Assembly (NCBI GenBank): GCA_018350325.1
Contig: JAEVLN010000036.1
Span: 380,103 to 444,102, forward strand
Source: Globodera rostochiensis
Taxonomy: Eukaryota > Nematoda > Chromadorea > Rhabditida > Heteroderidae
Direction: 5' to 3'
Length of the DNA: 64,000 nucleotides
Positions 1 through 11,900 of this stretch are shown one piece after another. How positions within the stretch are numbered: position 1 is the first letter of the stretch; every line of letters begins with the position of its first letter. The translations under genes were made by a program, and so were the position numbers. The notes below the pieces were generated by a model. That model was not told the DNA's origin. It searched no databases and saw only the letters and a list, made by a program, of their open reading frames with translations.

Positions 1-193
1 GTGCCTTATTTGGCGTGTGCTTTACACAAAAAGTGGAATTCGCATAAAAGATATTATCGCTTTTGCAAATGATCGATCAAATATACAGCCAAGTTTGTGA
101 TATTTATTTAACACTAAATTAAAAAATTTAATTTAATTAACTAAATGGAAACTGTATTAATTTAAACAAAACAAAAACAAAATGCCAATTTAG
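1..193. other. Probable intron of the innexin gene
   Basis: AT-rich sequence before the first recognisable innexin exon. It ends in an AATTTAG acceptor at 187-193. The first 50 bases are richer in GC and open in one plus frame, so an upstream exon may reach into the window, but it does not match the innexin first loop well enough to call. Confidence 0.4.
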
Positions 194-3100
194 AGATGCG
201 CGAGGCTAACGTGAAGGGCATGTCAGCCCATTTGAGCTCCGTGTTTCGGCACCGTTTTCGCTTTGGGCATGGCCATCTTCACCCGTATCATCATCGCTTC
301 TTGCGTGTGCTCAACTTACGCTTTTACGAGGCGTATTTGACCTTCCTGTACATGGGCATCAAAGTGTTGTTCTTGAGCAACGTTAGCATGCAAGTACAAC
401 ATTTTAATTCACAAAATTGTTTTTATTTTAAATTTAAATAAAAATATAATTAGGTAGAGGCACCTGCTATTTAAATTTATTTGAGAAATTATGTTAATTA
501 AAAACAAATACAAAAGAATGTATTTGTTGCTTGCTTTTTATGTCATTTAGTGAATTGGTAAATGATTAATTAATCGTTAATTAATTCTGCAAAATAAAAA
601 GAAAATTTTAAAAAATAATAATCTAAATTATTAGGCTATTTGGCATGCTATTAACAGGTCCCACGGATGCCTCTTTGCCTAAAATGATTGTTTAGTATTT
701 ATTGAATAATAAACCCCTACGATGAACAATTTGTTCTATTATTTTATTAAATTATGATGAAATATATCATTTTAAATTTTGAAAATTATTTTCAGATTTT
801 TTTGATGAACTGGTTTTTGCAAACCAGCAACTATCGTTATTATGGCTTTGGCGTACTTCAGGATTTGTTCAACGGACGACGTTCGTGAATATTAAAGCTA
901 AAAATTATTAAAAAAATTTTTTTGTTTAAATTTTAAATGCTTTATTCTTTTAAAAAAATCTAAAAAATGTTTTCAGCATGGAGCGATTCCGGCAATTTTC
1001 CACGCGTCACTTATTGCGACATGGATATTCGAATTTTGGGCAATGTCCAAAAACACACTGTCCAATGTGTTCTTGTTATTAATATTTTCATTGAAAAGGT
1101 AAAAAATAAGAATAATTATCAAACCTAAACAAAATTCAAATTGTAATTTTTTTATACAAATTAAAAATTGCCTTTTTATGTGAAATAAAAATTTGGAAAA
1201 CTTTTTATTTGCTTAGGATTTCAAATATTTAAGCAAATCTACATAAAAAACAGATCTTTGTTCTACTCTGGATTTGGTACAGTTTGCTGTTTGTGGTCAC
1301 AATTTTCAGCTTTGTCAACTGGGCTCTGTCTTCATTACCATTTGAAGCGCGAAAAAAGTATTTAATTAAAAAAATAAACAAAAAATATTAATTTTTAATG
1401 CAGATTTATTGCCCGTCGCTTAGAGCTTGCTGACGTTGAATTCAGGCGTAAAAATTTTGAAGGCGAACTGGACGAGGTTTATAGAGTTAGCCTTCATACT
1501 GTATATATATAAAAAATACAGTAGCAATTAAAAATTCCTATTTAAATTTATAATTTAAAAATTCCTATTTAAATTTATAATTTAAAAATTATTCACAGTT
1601 TGTTCGCGATTACATAAAAATGGACGGAGTTTTTATGTTACGAATGTTAACCATTCATGCGGGAATTTTGGTGTGCACGGAAGTTGTTGATTCAATGTGG
1701 GAAGACTTTATCACAAGTAATTCAAAATAAATTGTGATTTAAAAAATCGATTTAAACCGTTAAACAAATTTTTAATAAAAATTTGGGACACAAATAACTT
1801 TGGGATTCACGGTCCCGGAGCTTTTTTGAGGCCACAGGCTTACCTAACCAAAATAATTTTGTTTTTAAATCGAAATCCGGTGAATTTCACCAATTTATTT
1901 CTAGAATTGCCGTTAAATTTTAACCGTTTTTAACAATAAAACATTATTTATAAGGTCGTGCTAAAGAGCCCATCAGTCCCATCGCCTCACCTCAAAAGCC
2001 GTTGATCAGCGTGCCGCATCCAATACCGGAAGATGGAGACGTATCTGCAGCAACTGCAAGCGACACGCTGTTTAGGCGTAAGACAAGCGTGCTCATTCCG
2101 TTGCTCAGCGCTCAACCGGAAGGATTACATCCGGTAAATGGCATTTCAATAATTTTTATAAGGCATATTTAAATTAAAAACAAAATGTTTTTTTTAATTT
2201 TAGACCGGTTTTTTATTCAAAAACACAATGCTACAAAAATCGCCGTTGCAACATCAGCGGAACCTGAATTTGCATCAAAATATGCCAAAACATTCGGCAA
2301 CATATACAGCCGCAACGGGAGCAACATTGGCTGTTGCGACAAGACAGCTTTTGATGCCAAGGATGGGGTGAGGACAATTTGTTGCCACATTTAGACAATT
2401 AGGCCATTTTTATGTTTTTTTATTAATTAATTATTAAATATCGGAATATTGGCCAAATACGTGATATAGATATTGACCAAAAAAACCTTAAAAAGTGCGA
2501 AAATATTGGTTAAAAAATTTGCTAAAACTGACTAAATCCAGTCAACATATGCGTGAAAACCTTCAAAATTTGTCAATCTTTATTAATTTTCCTCTTACAA
2601 TTGTAAAAGTACTATTTTTCACATGTTTTGGAAAATTTTATAAAAAATATAAATAAAAATTTTCGGAAAAATTTTCAATCTTTAGATAGTGCTTTTTGGG
2701 TAAGCAAAAAGTTTTGCATTTTAAATATAAATTTTTGTTTTTACTCCATTTTTCTTAAGAAATTTTCGGAAAAATGCCAAAATTATGTCCAACCTCTATT
2801 AATTATGCAAAAAAGAATAAATTTTTAGCAACAGAAACGATTTTTTGCTAAAAACGCCTAAACCGGAACGCTACCATTCGGAACAACGTCAACTTCTTCG
2901 AACTGCAAGCGACAAATGGTCGACAACACCAACACAAGACATTGTATCTACGCCGATTGGCGCCGAATTGTCATCAACAAAACATTGCACAAAGACAAAG
3001 TGTCGACAACCAACAGTGACAAACAGAGGACGACGAACCACCACCAGCAGCAGCCAAGGGTTGCCATTGTGGAGTGCCGTTGTTGGCAGCGCGCTGGCAC

Positions 3101-3632
3101 CGTTCAGAAACAGAAGCAACTCGGCCAGTGAGGAGCCGTCGACAATTCCAGAGATTCCCTCTAGTAAAGCTTCAATAGTCGATGTGTGGTCTATTTTTTT
3201 TTTGCATTTATTTATAAAATTATTAATTTATTTAAAAAAATTTATTTTAATTTTATTTTCTGTATTTTTTTGGGTGTTATTATCTATAATTCTTAATGAA
3301 CCATCATCAAATTTTGAAATCTACATAACTAAGCTTAACCGTTAATATTGCAATGTTATAAAAAAAAGAGCTAGCCAATTCATATTAAAATAAACATAAT
3401 AAAATAAAAATTTAAATTTAAAAAAATCGCTATTTATTAAATAAATAATGATTTTTTATAAAAATTTACAATGATTTTTTTCCTGAAGTTAGAAGAGGGA
3501 AGCAGCGCTCTCACTCAGCGAAAGAATTATCAAAAGTCTGAAAAAAGTGACGCCGAAACAAACGATGATGGCAATAATGAGGAGCCAAGTTCAACCTCGG
3601 CCTGGCACGGAAGTTATGTTAAAAAGAAATGA
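194..3632 (+). CDS. Innexin gap-junction protein (3' part, ten exons)
   Basis: Innexins form invertebrate gap junctions and hemichannels. The exon model is 194-393, 796-880, 977-1098, 1254-1357, 1404-1476, 1599-1716, 1955-2133, 2204-2367, 2829-3183, 3489-3632. Every junction keeps frame with GT-AG introns and gives about 513 residues. Exon 1 ends in a hydrophobic stretch ([17 protein letters not shown]), the second membrane segment. Exons 2-3 give the second extracellular loop, with the family signature [16 protein letters not shown] and the cysteines of HTVQC. Exon 4 is the fourth membrane helix, and exons 5-6 read like the innexin C-terminal helical region ([13 protein letters not shown]). 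Exons 7-10 are a long Ser/Thr/Gln-rich tail of low complexity that family members do not share. The N-terminus and first membrane segment must lie upstream of the window. The donor at 3183 is the least certain junction; 3176 is an alternative. Which nematode innexin this is cannot be told. Confidence 0.9.
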
Positions 3633-3697
3633 AATATCAATCAAATTTTCAAAAAAATTTTCCATTTTTAAACATTTTATGTGTCCGGTTTTACACA

Positions 3698-3703
3698 AAT
3701 AAA
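3698..3703 (+). terminator. Poly(A) signal AATAAA of the innexin gene
   Basis: A canonical AATAAA lies 66 bases after the TGA at 3630-3632, in an otherwise featureless 3' flank. It is the first such hexamer after the stop. Confidence 0.6.
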
Positions 3704-3892
3704 TTGATTTTAAGACAAAAATATTTTTTTATTTTAAGATACTATTTGAAGTTGTGCCGCAATTTTGGCTGATTGTAAGACCAATTAAAATAGAGGATTA
3801 AAAACATTAAGCTTTTATTTTGGAGATTCAAAAAAAAAATTGATCTAGTTTTTGTTTAAGTAGATTGAGTAATTTAAATTAGTGCATGCGCA

Positions 3893-4165
3893 TATGAGCT
3901 CGAGATTCTCGGCATTTAATTTTTCTTCAAAAAGTTGGGGTGATCTGGGAATTGAACCCAGGACCTCTCGCACCCAAAGCGAGAATCATACCACTAGACC
4001 AATCACCCATGAATTTTCGGCCTCAAATTCTACGTTTTCAATTCAAAACCGTGACTAATAAAGCGAGAGAGAGCAATTTGATCGATCAATTTGTTAATAT
4101 GTAAAAAATGACTAAAAAAGCTTGCCCCGCCATATTGGAACTTTCTTTACCTTCAATCTATTCAC
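3893..4165 (-). repeat. Left arm of an inverted repeat carrying tRNA-Pro
   Basis: This ~270-base segment is the reverse complement of 7633-7905 with scattered mismatches. It covers the tRNA gene, a stretch with GATCGATC and CTCTCTCGC, and a shared edge (CCCCGCCATATTGGAA here, its complement at 7664-7679). The arms are separated by 3.5 kb holding a broken gene and an intact LIM gene. A further short inverted match links about 4170-4212 to 8325-8370. Confidence 0.8.
3937..4008 (-). tRNA. tRNA-Pro (anticodon UGG)
   Basis: A 72-base cloverleaf with no intron. The acceptor stem GGGTGAT/ATCACCC is perfectly paired. The A box reads TTGGTCTAGTGG. The anticodon arm TCTCGC/GCGAGA closes the seven-base loop TTTGGGT with anticodon TGG. 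The T arm GGGTTCAATTCCC matches the B box. The discriminator base is C. The sequence is identical to the copy at 7788-7859 on the other strand. Confidence 0.95.
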
Positions 4166-4189
4166 TGATCAAAGATTGTCGCGCAAATT

Positions 4190-4760
4190 CCATTTCGAGG
4201 TCATTCCAATTTTCTATTCGTAATTTTTGGACCCTTTTCTTTAGCCGCATTCATAAAATTTTGGTTGCAAATCTGTTGGGAAATTGAATAGAAAATTCAA
4301 AATTTTTGCCAGCAAATCTTACCAACCAATTTGCCCACAAATTTTGAATTTTATTTTTATTTCATGAACGCTTTTAGCCCGATATCCAGTCCATCGGAAC
4401 CGCTGGAGAAAAGAATTTTTAAAAAAAGTTTAATTTAGGATAGTATTTTCGGGGTTTTTAATGCATTTTTTATGAAATTTTCAAAAAATGTAAATTTTTT
4501 GCGAATTCTGCTTTATTTGGGGGCGGGGGGGGGGGTCGGCGGTGCCGATAGGCGCCACCGAGAAAATTTTGAAATTTTTGACTCAATTTGTTAACAGATT
4601 TGCAACGAAAAGTTTTAAATGCGTAAATATTTTAAAGCTTTTTAGGAATAGTAAGGAGGGGTCGGGTGGCTCCGATAGGTGCGCCGGGAAAAATTAGGAA
4701 AATTGCAAAAAACTCCATCATTTTTCACGGCCTTTCTTTGGAGACTTTGTGCAATTTTGT
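4190..4760. repeat. Dispersed repeat with GC-rich near-palindromic core
   Basis: AT-rich DNA containing a G run (about 4520-4535), then the core TCGGCGGTGCCGATAGGCGC at 4536-4555 continuing as CACCGA. A degenerate second copy lies near 4655-4700 (GGCTCCGATAGGTGCGCCGG). The same core is found at 49433, 51056, 51209 and 59691 inside transposon-like elements. No clear terminal repeats are visible here, so this may be a decayed copy. Confidence 0.6.
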
Positions 4761-5018
4761 TGATAATCAATTAAATATTATGCCAAAATAAACGTTTTTA
4801 TTTTATTTTGAAGGTAAGCAATTTTCTAATTTACCCTTCCAAACGGCATATTTGATGAACTTTGGCAAAGAAATAAGTCGACACACCAACCAAACAACAA
4901 CAATTCGATGGCATCTCAGCCAAAAATCAAAGCTTATCATAACAAATAAATTTTTTGCCGCGAATTTTGTTTTTCAATTTTTTTGTTGTTGCATTTTTTG
5001 CTTTTTTATCCGGGAAAA

Positions 5019-5870
5019 TGTATGAGTTAACACCGAAGGAGTTTAAGGGTGAACAGTCGCATGAGGAGCAATTTTATGGAAAATGGCAGGACGAATCTGC
5101 AACAACAAAAGTAATCGTAAAAATTGAGCATGAAGCTGAAGCAGTTAAGGTGGAAGGGGAAGGTGAGCCCCCCACTTTATTTAGAGAGAACAATATTAAA
5201 ATATTTCAATATTACAAAGCTTTTTGCAATAAAAATAATTAATTTTTATTGTTAAACGGGTTAGATTGACAGTATAGGTTGGTTGGACCAATCGAGATTC
5301 TCGATCGAAAATGGTTTGGGGGTTGGTCGCTGTAAATTATTTAAATGGATCAAAGAATTGGATCTAAATCTAGACAAACCAAAGTTTTTGATCAGCAAAA
5401 ACGTGAAATTATTCAAAAATTCCGTAAAATGAAAAACATTTTTCCGAAAAAAACTCAGCCAAAGAATGGGGTCAAATTGAGAACAAAATCGCGAATAGTT
5501 TGGGTTGTTGTCGTTCAACAATTTATAAATGGATCAAAGAATTGGGTTTAAGCCAAAGGTTTTCTGAGTTAGAAAAACGTGAAATTTTGAAACAATTTAA
5601 TGCAATTAAAAGCAAATGTGAACAGACCAAACTCAAAAACATTTCAAAGCAGCAACTTGATGACAAAATTGCAAAAAAATTAGGCGTAAGTGACGAGGTT
5701 TTTCGGACTGCCCAAACAAAAACAAAAACAAAAAATGTTCTGTTTTATATTGAAGAAATATGCCAAAATAAACAGGAAGAATCCGAAAATGCCTGGTTGT
5801 GACATTGCTGATTTGTTGAAAATCTCAACAAAGAAGTCTAAATAAATGGAAAGCTCAATTTAGAGAAGAC
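5019..5870 (+). pseudogene. Helix-turn-helix repeat protein, frameshifted
   Basis: The first part (5019-5162) encodes an acidic stretch starting MYELTPKEF and ends at a good donor (GTGAGC). From about 5300 three related helix-turn-helix units follow. Unit 1 (about 5300-5370) contains LFKWIKELDL; unit 2 (about 5465-5545) contains STIYKWIKELGL and is followed by SELEKREILKQF; unit 3 (about 5800-5865) contains SLNKWKAQF. The spacer motif of unit 1 (QKREIIQKF, about 5397-5423) lies in another frame from its helix-turn-helix, and unit 3 is shifted again, so the reading frame is broken at least three times. Repeated HTH units of this kind are seen in transposase-like DNA-binding proteins. I infer a decayed member of such a family; its exact family is unknown. 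Confidence 0.6.
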
Positions 5871-6128
5871 ATTAAGCATTTAATGGCACAATTAATGCAG
5901 AATAGTAAACTAAATCAAATAATCTTGATATTATTCAAACAGTTTATTTCTTTAGATGTGCCCAGATTGCATTCATTTCAAAAAAAGTTTGTTCAATATA
6001 TCGTATTGAACAAAGGCTATCACTTCGATAGTTTAATGTTTATCAAAATTATCGTATCGAAGCCATTGCCGACCACTAGAAAATTCTGGTAAATATTAAT
6101 TATAAACATTTTCAATGATTTTTTCACA

Positions 6129-6923
6129 TCAAGCTCGTTTTTTGCCCTTTTCCTTGTAGCCTTTCTTGATTATTTGCTCCTTCTTCTGCGCTGGCGGGAT
6201 TAACCTACATAAATGCGTAAAAATGATTTTAATTGTGTCAATAAAAATGCAAAAATAATATTGGTGTATTAAAAATAAATAAAATAAATGAAATAATAAT
6301 AAATATTGATGAAAATATAAGGACATAATCGAAAATAAATTAATATTAGGGTGCAAAAATAAGCAAATAAATTTTTTTTAAAACTTAAATATCGCTTTTT
6401 TAGATCAAAAATGCGGGCCTTTTATTAATGTTAAAAATTTCAAATTAGTAAATAACTAATTAATATTGGTGTATTAAAAAATGAAATAATAATAATTTTG
6501 ATGAAAATAAAAGCACAAGATCGAAAAATAAATTAATATTGGGTGCAAAAATAAGCGATATAAATTTTTTTTTAATCCTAATGTTAAAAATTCAATTATT
6601 AAATTTTAACATTTTTTATTGTTTATTATTTACATGTGATCTGAGCAGAAAAACAGGGGCCCATAACGTGGCAAAAGATACGGTTCCATTGCGCATGCGC
6701 CCACCGAAAGCTTAACATCGCAGAAAGCGCACTTAAAGCATGCGCTGTGCACTAAAATTAGCCGCTATTTTAATCAACTTTTTTTTAATTTAATAAATTA
6801 TATAAATATTTATTTACTTGTATGCTTTTCCACCACAAGCTTTTCAGATGGCTTCACTTCCGCTTCACAAATCTCACATTTTGCATTTGGCGATGTGCCG
6901 CCGCTGCCAAAGTTCATGGACAT
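6129..6923 (-). CDS. Small single LIM-domain protein, 99 residues
   Basis: Three exons on the minus strand: 6818-6923, 6634-6751, 6129-6204. The phases agree at both junctions (1 then 2) and the introns are GT-AG (donors GTAAAT; acceptors TTTTAG and ATGTAG). The protein starts MSMNFGSGG. Residues about 16-77 show one full LIM zinc-binding domain: CEIC, then 17 residues, HSACFKCAFC, then about 24 residues, CSDH. That is the two-zinc C2HC/C2CH layout. A basic tail (PPAQKKEQIIKKGYKEKGKK) ends the protein. LIM domains bind proteins, often on actin or in adhesion complexes; the partner here is unknown. The tail resembles the segment after the LIM domain in MICAL/EPLIN-like proteins, but this is only a resemblance. 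The second ATG at 6917 is an alternative start. Confidence 0.82.
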
Positions 6924-6942
6924 TTTATTTGAATATTAGAAT

Positions 6943-7205
6943 TATTCGAATAATCCTAGTAAAATTTGAAAATATTCAAATATAATACGAGCAGTTAGTA
7001 TTATGTTGAATACAACAATTAGTTTTTGTAAAATTTAATAAATTCTGTTTTTCTTTATTGTTTCTATATTTTCTTTTGAAAAAAATAGGATTTCAAATTT
7101 TACTAGTAAAATTCGAATTTTAATAAAATTCATTTTGTGAAGATATTCAAATATCTCGTCGTAAATTGAATAGTTTCAATTTTACTAGTTGAATAATCTT
7201 AATAT
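6943..7205. repeat. MITE-like element with inverted ends
   Basis: The left end TTATTCGAATAATCCTAGTA and the right end around 7165-7200 (TTTTACTAGTTGAATAATCT) are roughly inverted. A related copy lies at about 12180-12400 in a tyrosinase intron, sharing TTCGAATAATCC, GAAAATATTCAAATA and the block GTTT TTCTTT..GTTTCTAT. It lies just upstream of the LIM gene start. Confidence 0.5.
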
Positions 7206-7632
7206 GCAAATACTAAGCCGACTTGTGCAAAAAATAATAAAAATTAATATGAATTTAAGAGTCAATATTTAAATATATATTTATTAATTTTTCTAAAAAC
7301 TCAAAAAAAAGGCTTCTTCCTTCCAAAGCTCTCCGTCTTTCTATAACGTTAATATTTAATGAAGGGAAGCGATCAGTTAAGCTAAAAATTGCCATTCAAT
7401 CATTGTTTAAAACATCTGCTCTTTATTGATTTCCAGTATTATTCAATTAACGTCACTTTGTGGATTTAAATGTGATCACTGGTATAAAATAAAAATAAAC
7501 AATTTATTTACTCTTTTCTAATATTTTCTCAATTAAAAATTTATAATTTTCACTATAGACGATCACCACAGTTTTAGCTTTTCTGATCAGTAAACAAAGT
7601 TGAAAGCATGAAAAATGCTACCGTTATATCAT
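7206..7632. other. AT-rich intergenic DNA
   Basis: No gene, RNA or strong repeat seen. It contains short inverted AT tracts and ends at the right arm of the tRNA inverted repeat. Confidence 0.5.
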
Positions 7633-7905
7633 TGATCAGTGAATCAACGGACATAAAGTTTCAATATGGCGGGGCAAGCTTTTTTAGCCATTTTTTATTT
7701 GACAAATTGATCGATCAAATTGCTCTCTCTCGCTTTATTAGTCATGGTTTTGATTTGAAAACGAAGAATTTGAGGCCGAAAATTCATGGGTGATTGGTCT
7801 AGTGGTATGATTCTCGCTTTGGGTGCGAGAGGTCCTGGGTTCAATTCCCAGATCACCCCAAATTTTTGATAAAATTTTAAAATCGAGAATCTCGAGCTCA
7901 TAATT
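7633..7905 (+). repeat. Right arm of the tRNA-Pro inverted repeat
   Basis: Reverse complement of 3893-4165. It ends in TCGAGAATCTCGAGCTCA, which mirrors TGAGCTCGAGATTCTCGG at the left arm. The palindromic TCGAGAATCTCG motif also recurs at 5290-5300 and 13371-13410. Confidence 0.8.
7788..7859 (+). tRNA. tRNA-Pro (anticodon UGG), second copy
   Basis: Identical base for base to the minus-strand tRNA at 3937-4008: 7-bp acceptor stem, A box, anticodon loop TTTGGGT, T arm GGGTTCAATTCCC, C discriminator. Retention of full identity while the flanks have diverged suggests selection or gene conversion. Confidence 0.95.
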
Positions 7906-8499
7906 CATCATTATGACGATTTTTAGTATTTTGCGAAACAGTTACTTAACTAAATACAGTAGTTGAGAAAAATGGCAAAATAGTGGCAAAAATTAAACTG
8001 ATAAGCAAAAATTTTAAAATGCTTAAAACTTTGGATCTTTAAGATGTTTTGAGCAAAAAAAGGTCAATTTTATTGATTGCACAAATCTTTTTGAATTTTT
8101 TATGAAATTTTAAAAAACGCCCAAATAGTGACGAAAAGCCATTTTGGCTAAAATAGTTTCGCGACTATTTTATGGACGAAAACCCCGAAATATTTCGGTT
8201 ACAATAAATTTACCCAATAAAATTGGTTAAATAAAAAATTTACAAACAAATTTGATTACTCATTCATTTTTCAATACATACAAAAAAAGAAGCAAATTTA
8301 ATTAAACAAATTTCACTAATTTGTCTAGAAAATTTGGAATGACCTTGAAATGGAATTTGCGCGAACACTTTACGAAACAAGAACATTGGCGTGATGATGA
8401 CGCATATAAATCAAAAAAAATAATTGACAAACTTTTTCAAGAAAAATGGGTCACCAAATAAATATAATTAATTTGCACTTATGAAACAAACTAAAAATA
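7906..8499. other. Intergenic DNA
   Basis: AT-rich, no gene seen. The segment 8325-8370 (TTGGAATGACCTTGAAATGG) is an inverted match to about 4170-4212 near the left tRNA arm. Confidence 0.5.
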
Positions 8500-8990
8500 T
8501 TTGCTAAAATATCGCCAAAAAATGCATTTAAATTTCGTTACAATTTTAAGTTCCTTGACGGGAGGGATGCCGTGCCGGCCACAAAGTGGGGACAGACAGT
8601 CCGGCATTTTTGAATTTTTGTTTCCGAATGCCGTTCTCTACCCATTTTTGCCATATGTTAACACAGAGTTATTAATTATATAATTATTTGTGTCTAAATT
8701 TAGTCAAATTTGCCATGACGTCATTCCCCAAAATTATTGTTAGGGCCCTAATGCATATAATTTTTGTCACAATTTCTGAATTTCCTTGTGTGGGGGACAA
8801 GACATCCAGCATTTTTGAATATTTTTTTTCCGAATGCCGTTCTCTATACTCAATTTTAAAATTTTATAGACAACATATATATAGATTTTATATAATCATT
8901 ATGCCTAAATTTAGCAAAATTTGCCATGACGTCATTCACCAAATTGATCATTTGGTCCCTAATGCATTTAATTTTCGTCACAATTTCTCA
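8500..8990 (+). repeat. Tandem triplication overlapping tyrosinase exon 1
   Basis: Three imperfect copies of a ~210-230 bp unit, anchored by ATG positions 8522, 8751 and 8962. Each has a start like MHLxFVTI. Copies 1-2 share CCGAATGCCGTTCTCTA, and copies 2-3 share TTTGCCATGACGTCATTC. The third copy supplies the real signal peptide of the tyrosinase gene; copies 1 and 2 end in unrelated frames. Confidence 0.75.
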
Positions 8991-11900
8991 TTTGCAACCA
9001 ATTGATGCATTGGCAAATGTGTCGTCGGCAGCAAATTACAACACAATGTGCGACAAAATGCCAAAACGGAAACAGAAAGCGTGTAAAATGGTGTTGGAAA
9101 TGTGGCATGAGTCGCGCAAGGTGAGTTAAGACTTAGACGAGTCTTGACTAGAGAAAAGTCTCGAGCTTTTTGAGTCTCGTACATCACTACTAGATAATAT
9201 TTGCATCATGGTATATTTATTTTGTCATTTAAAGTGAAAAAAAGGTTAGAAATTATTATTGGACAAAAATGAAATCCAGCAACAACAACAAAAAATTATA
9301 TATAACTTTGCTACATATCAAAACAATTTTGATCGCCGAAATTTTGGTTGAATTTTGATTAATTTTCTTAAGGTTTTTAAACCAACGCTCTATTTCTATA
9401 TCTATAGAGATAAAAAGTGTTACGAAAAAGGCCCGATCAGAATTAAATTTTATTTTTTGAATCAATCATTTAGGCTGAACGTGAAGGACGCTTGCTGACA
9501 AAAGAAGAATTGCCACCGCCTTCACATGGACTTGGTAAGAAAACTTTTGTAAACAACAACAATATATAACTCGCGCTAGGATTTTTAGGTTTATTACTAT
9601 TTTTCTGGCTCAAAAAACAGGTTTTTTAATCGAAATTTTGGCGGTTTAACGTATTCGGACCTAAAAAACCCCTATTTTGGGATTCGCGTCTAAAATAGGC
9701 TCGAACCTATTTTAGGCCTGTGAATTTTGTACCTACTTCGCCATTTTTCAAAAATTCATTATGTAAATACAATAAAATTAAATGTTTGAAATGTTTCTTG
9801 TTAAGATCAAGAATTTTAAATTTTCAAAAAAACGCTAAATTTTTGCCCGTTATAAACTCACACACATATTTTCGCTGTTGAAGCCTGAGCCTAGGTATTT
9901 TGGCTTTTCATAGCCCTGGATATAACAAATTAAAATGAAATTTTCATACATTTCATATCCCATTTCGTTGTATTAATTTTTAAAATTTAAAAAATGCAAT
10001 TTTCAATTCAAGGTTTGCCGACGTACCGAGCAGCCACTCGGCAAGAGCTGGATGCTCAACCGCCTCCAAAAGTGGTTGACGAACGATATGCATGCATGAA
10101 CATGACCTGCCTGTGCCCACATCTTGGAGGTGTAATTTTAAAACCCATTTTATTTGGAAAACACACAATTCTGAATAATATTCAAAAAATTCGTAACAAT
10201 ATTTACCAAAATTGCTATGATGAAAATACCTAATAACCTAAATTCCGGAGTTTTTTTTTGTTTGTTTGTTTGGCCTAAATAAATATTAAGGTTAATTTTT
10301 AATTTAATAATCTTCCTAAATATTTAATGATCTTCTTGATTTTTGCCAATTTTTTTTTTGTTTACAAAGACTCCAGAAAATTGGTATATTTTAGTTTAGC
10401 ATTTATAAAAAATACTCTCTCTATTCCTTAAGCAAAATTTAATCAGAAATATTAAAAAAATTTACAAATTTTTTGTCAAAAATTCAAATTAGGCATACTG
10501 TAAGTGTTGCGCGTTCACAGGCGTCTCATTGGCACCAGACCAGTGTTCACGGCGTGCCGGTGCATCAGCAGCTTCACGACTGCGAGCTGACCGTGACAGT
10601 GGCAAAGCGTTGCGCATGGAGTACCGTATGCTCAGCGACAACCAACGGGCACGATTTGTGCGTATTGTAGCCAAAACGTTTTATTTTATAAAATATTTTA
10701 AAAAAGTATTTAATGTAATTTTTATTGTCATTTGATGGCAGCACGCCGCCCTGAAACAGCTGAAGCGTGGGTTCGGCTCCTACGAATACGATCGTCTGTC
10801 CGCACTCCATTCGGATCCCAAAATGATGCCGTCCGCGCATGCCGGACCGACATTCTTGCCATGGCATCGCGAATATCTGAAACGGTAAAGATAGATGGTT
10901 CTCCAAAACATTTTTGTGTGAGCCCTTTTTTTGTGAATTTTTTACAGTTTTCCAATTGCGTTACTCTTTTGATTTTTTGATTGATAAAATTCACACCCCT
11001 CTCCCCCCCCCCCTCCTCAAACTTTTTGCTTTCAGTGGTATCAAAATTTTGAATTTGTTTTAGTCTTGGTCTCGGGTCTCGAGTCTCGGTAAATTTTGGG
11101 TCTCGAGCATCACTAATCCATAAAAAAGAGGCTTAAATTTTCGATTCTCTTTAAGCACTTTAAAATGCATATTTTTTTTTATTTTGGAATAGCAAAACCA
11201 AAAAATAACCATTGGTCGGTCATTTGAGCAAATTCACTAAAATAAATATGCGTACTCAATCGGCAAAGCCCTCTTCTCTCTCTACTTTTAATTCTATCGA
11301 TTTGACGACGCTGGACCAATCTTTTATTTATAAAAAAAAAAGAAAATGAAACAAATTTGCATATGCTCCTCAGAATGGAAATTGCTCTTCGTGCCATCGA
11401 TCCGTCAGTGGCCATCCCTTACTGGGATTCTTCATTAGACGGACGACTGCCCAATCCAGTAATTGTTAATTTTAATTTTAAATCCTTATTTCTTTTCCAT
11501 TCAAAAATTTTTTTACTTTTTTGAAGTTAACCCCAATATATTTTAAAGCTTGATTCCATCATGTGGAGTAATTTGTTCATGGGCTCAACTGACGATTATG
11601 GCCAAATTGCCGACGGCGACTTTGCCGGTTGGAGAACAGTAAATTTATTTTACTTTTTATTGTCCAATTTATTTGTTTTCATATAATTGAACAATCAAAT
11701 GTATGCATCAGGGATGTTACTGGATGCCAAAAAAATGTCCTGAAAATCGGCATGCCGTACCCAAATGTCCGGAATCCGGTTACATCCCTAATAAGCATTG
11801 ATTAACTAATTTATCAGTTTGTAATTTCATTTAAAAAAATTTTAAGTGAGAGATACTTTTTCATTATTACAAAAAAAAATTCTAATAAAAATAATTATTA

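Noticed and set aside
10473..10906. Overlapping ORFs on both strands at 10.5-10.9 kb
   Set aside because: They are shadows of tyrosinase exons 4 and 5 in other frames.
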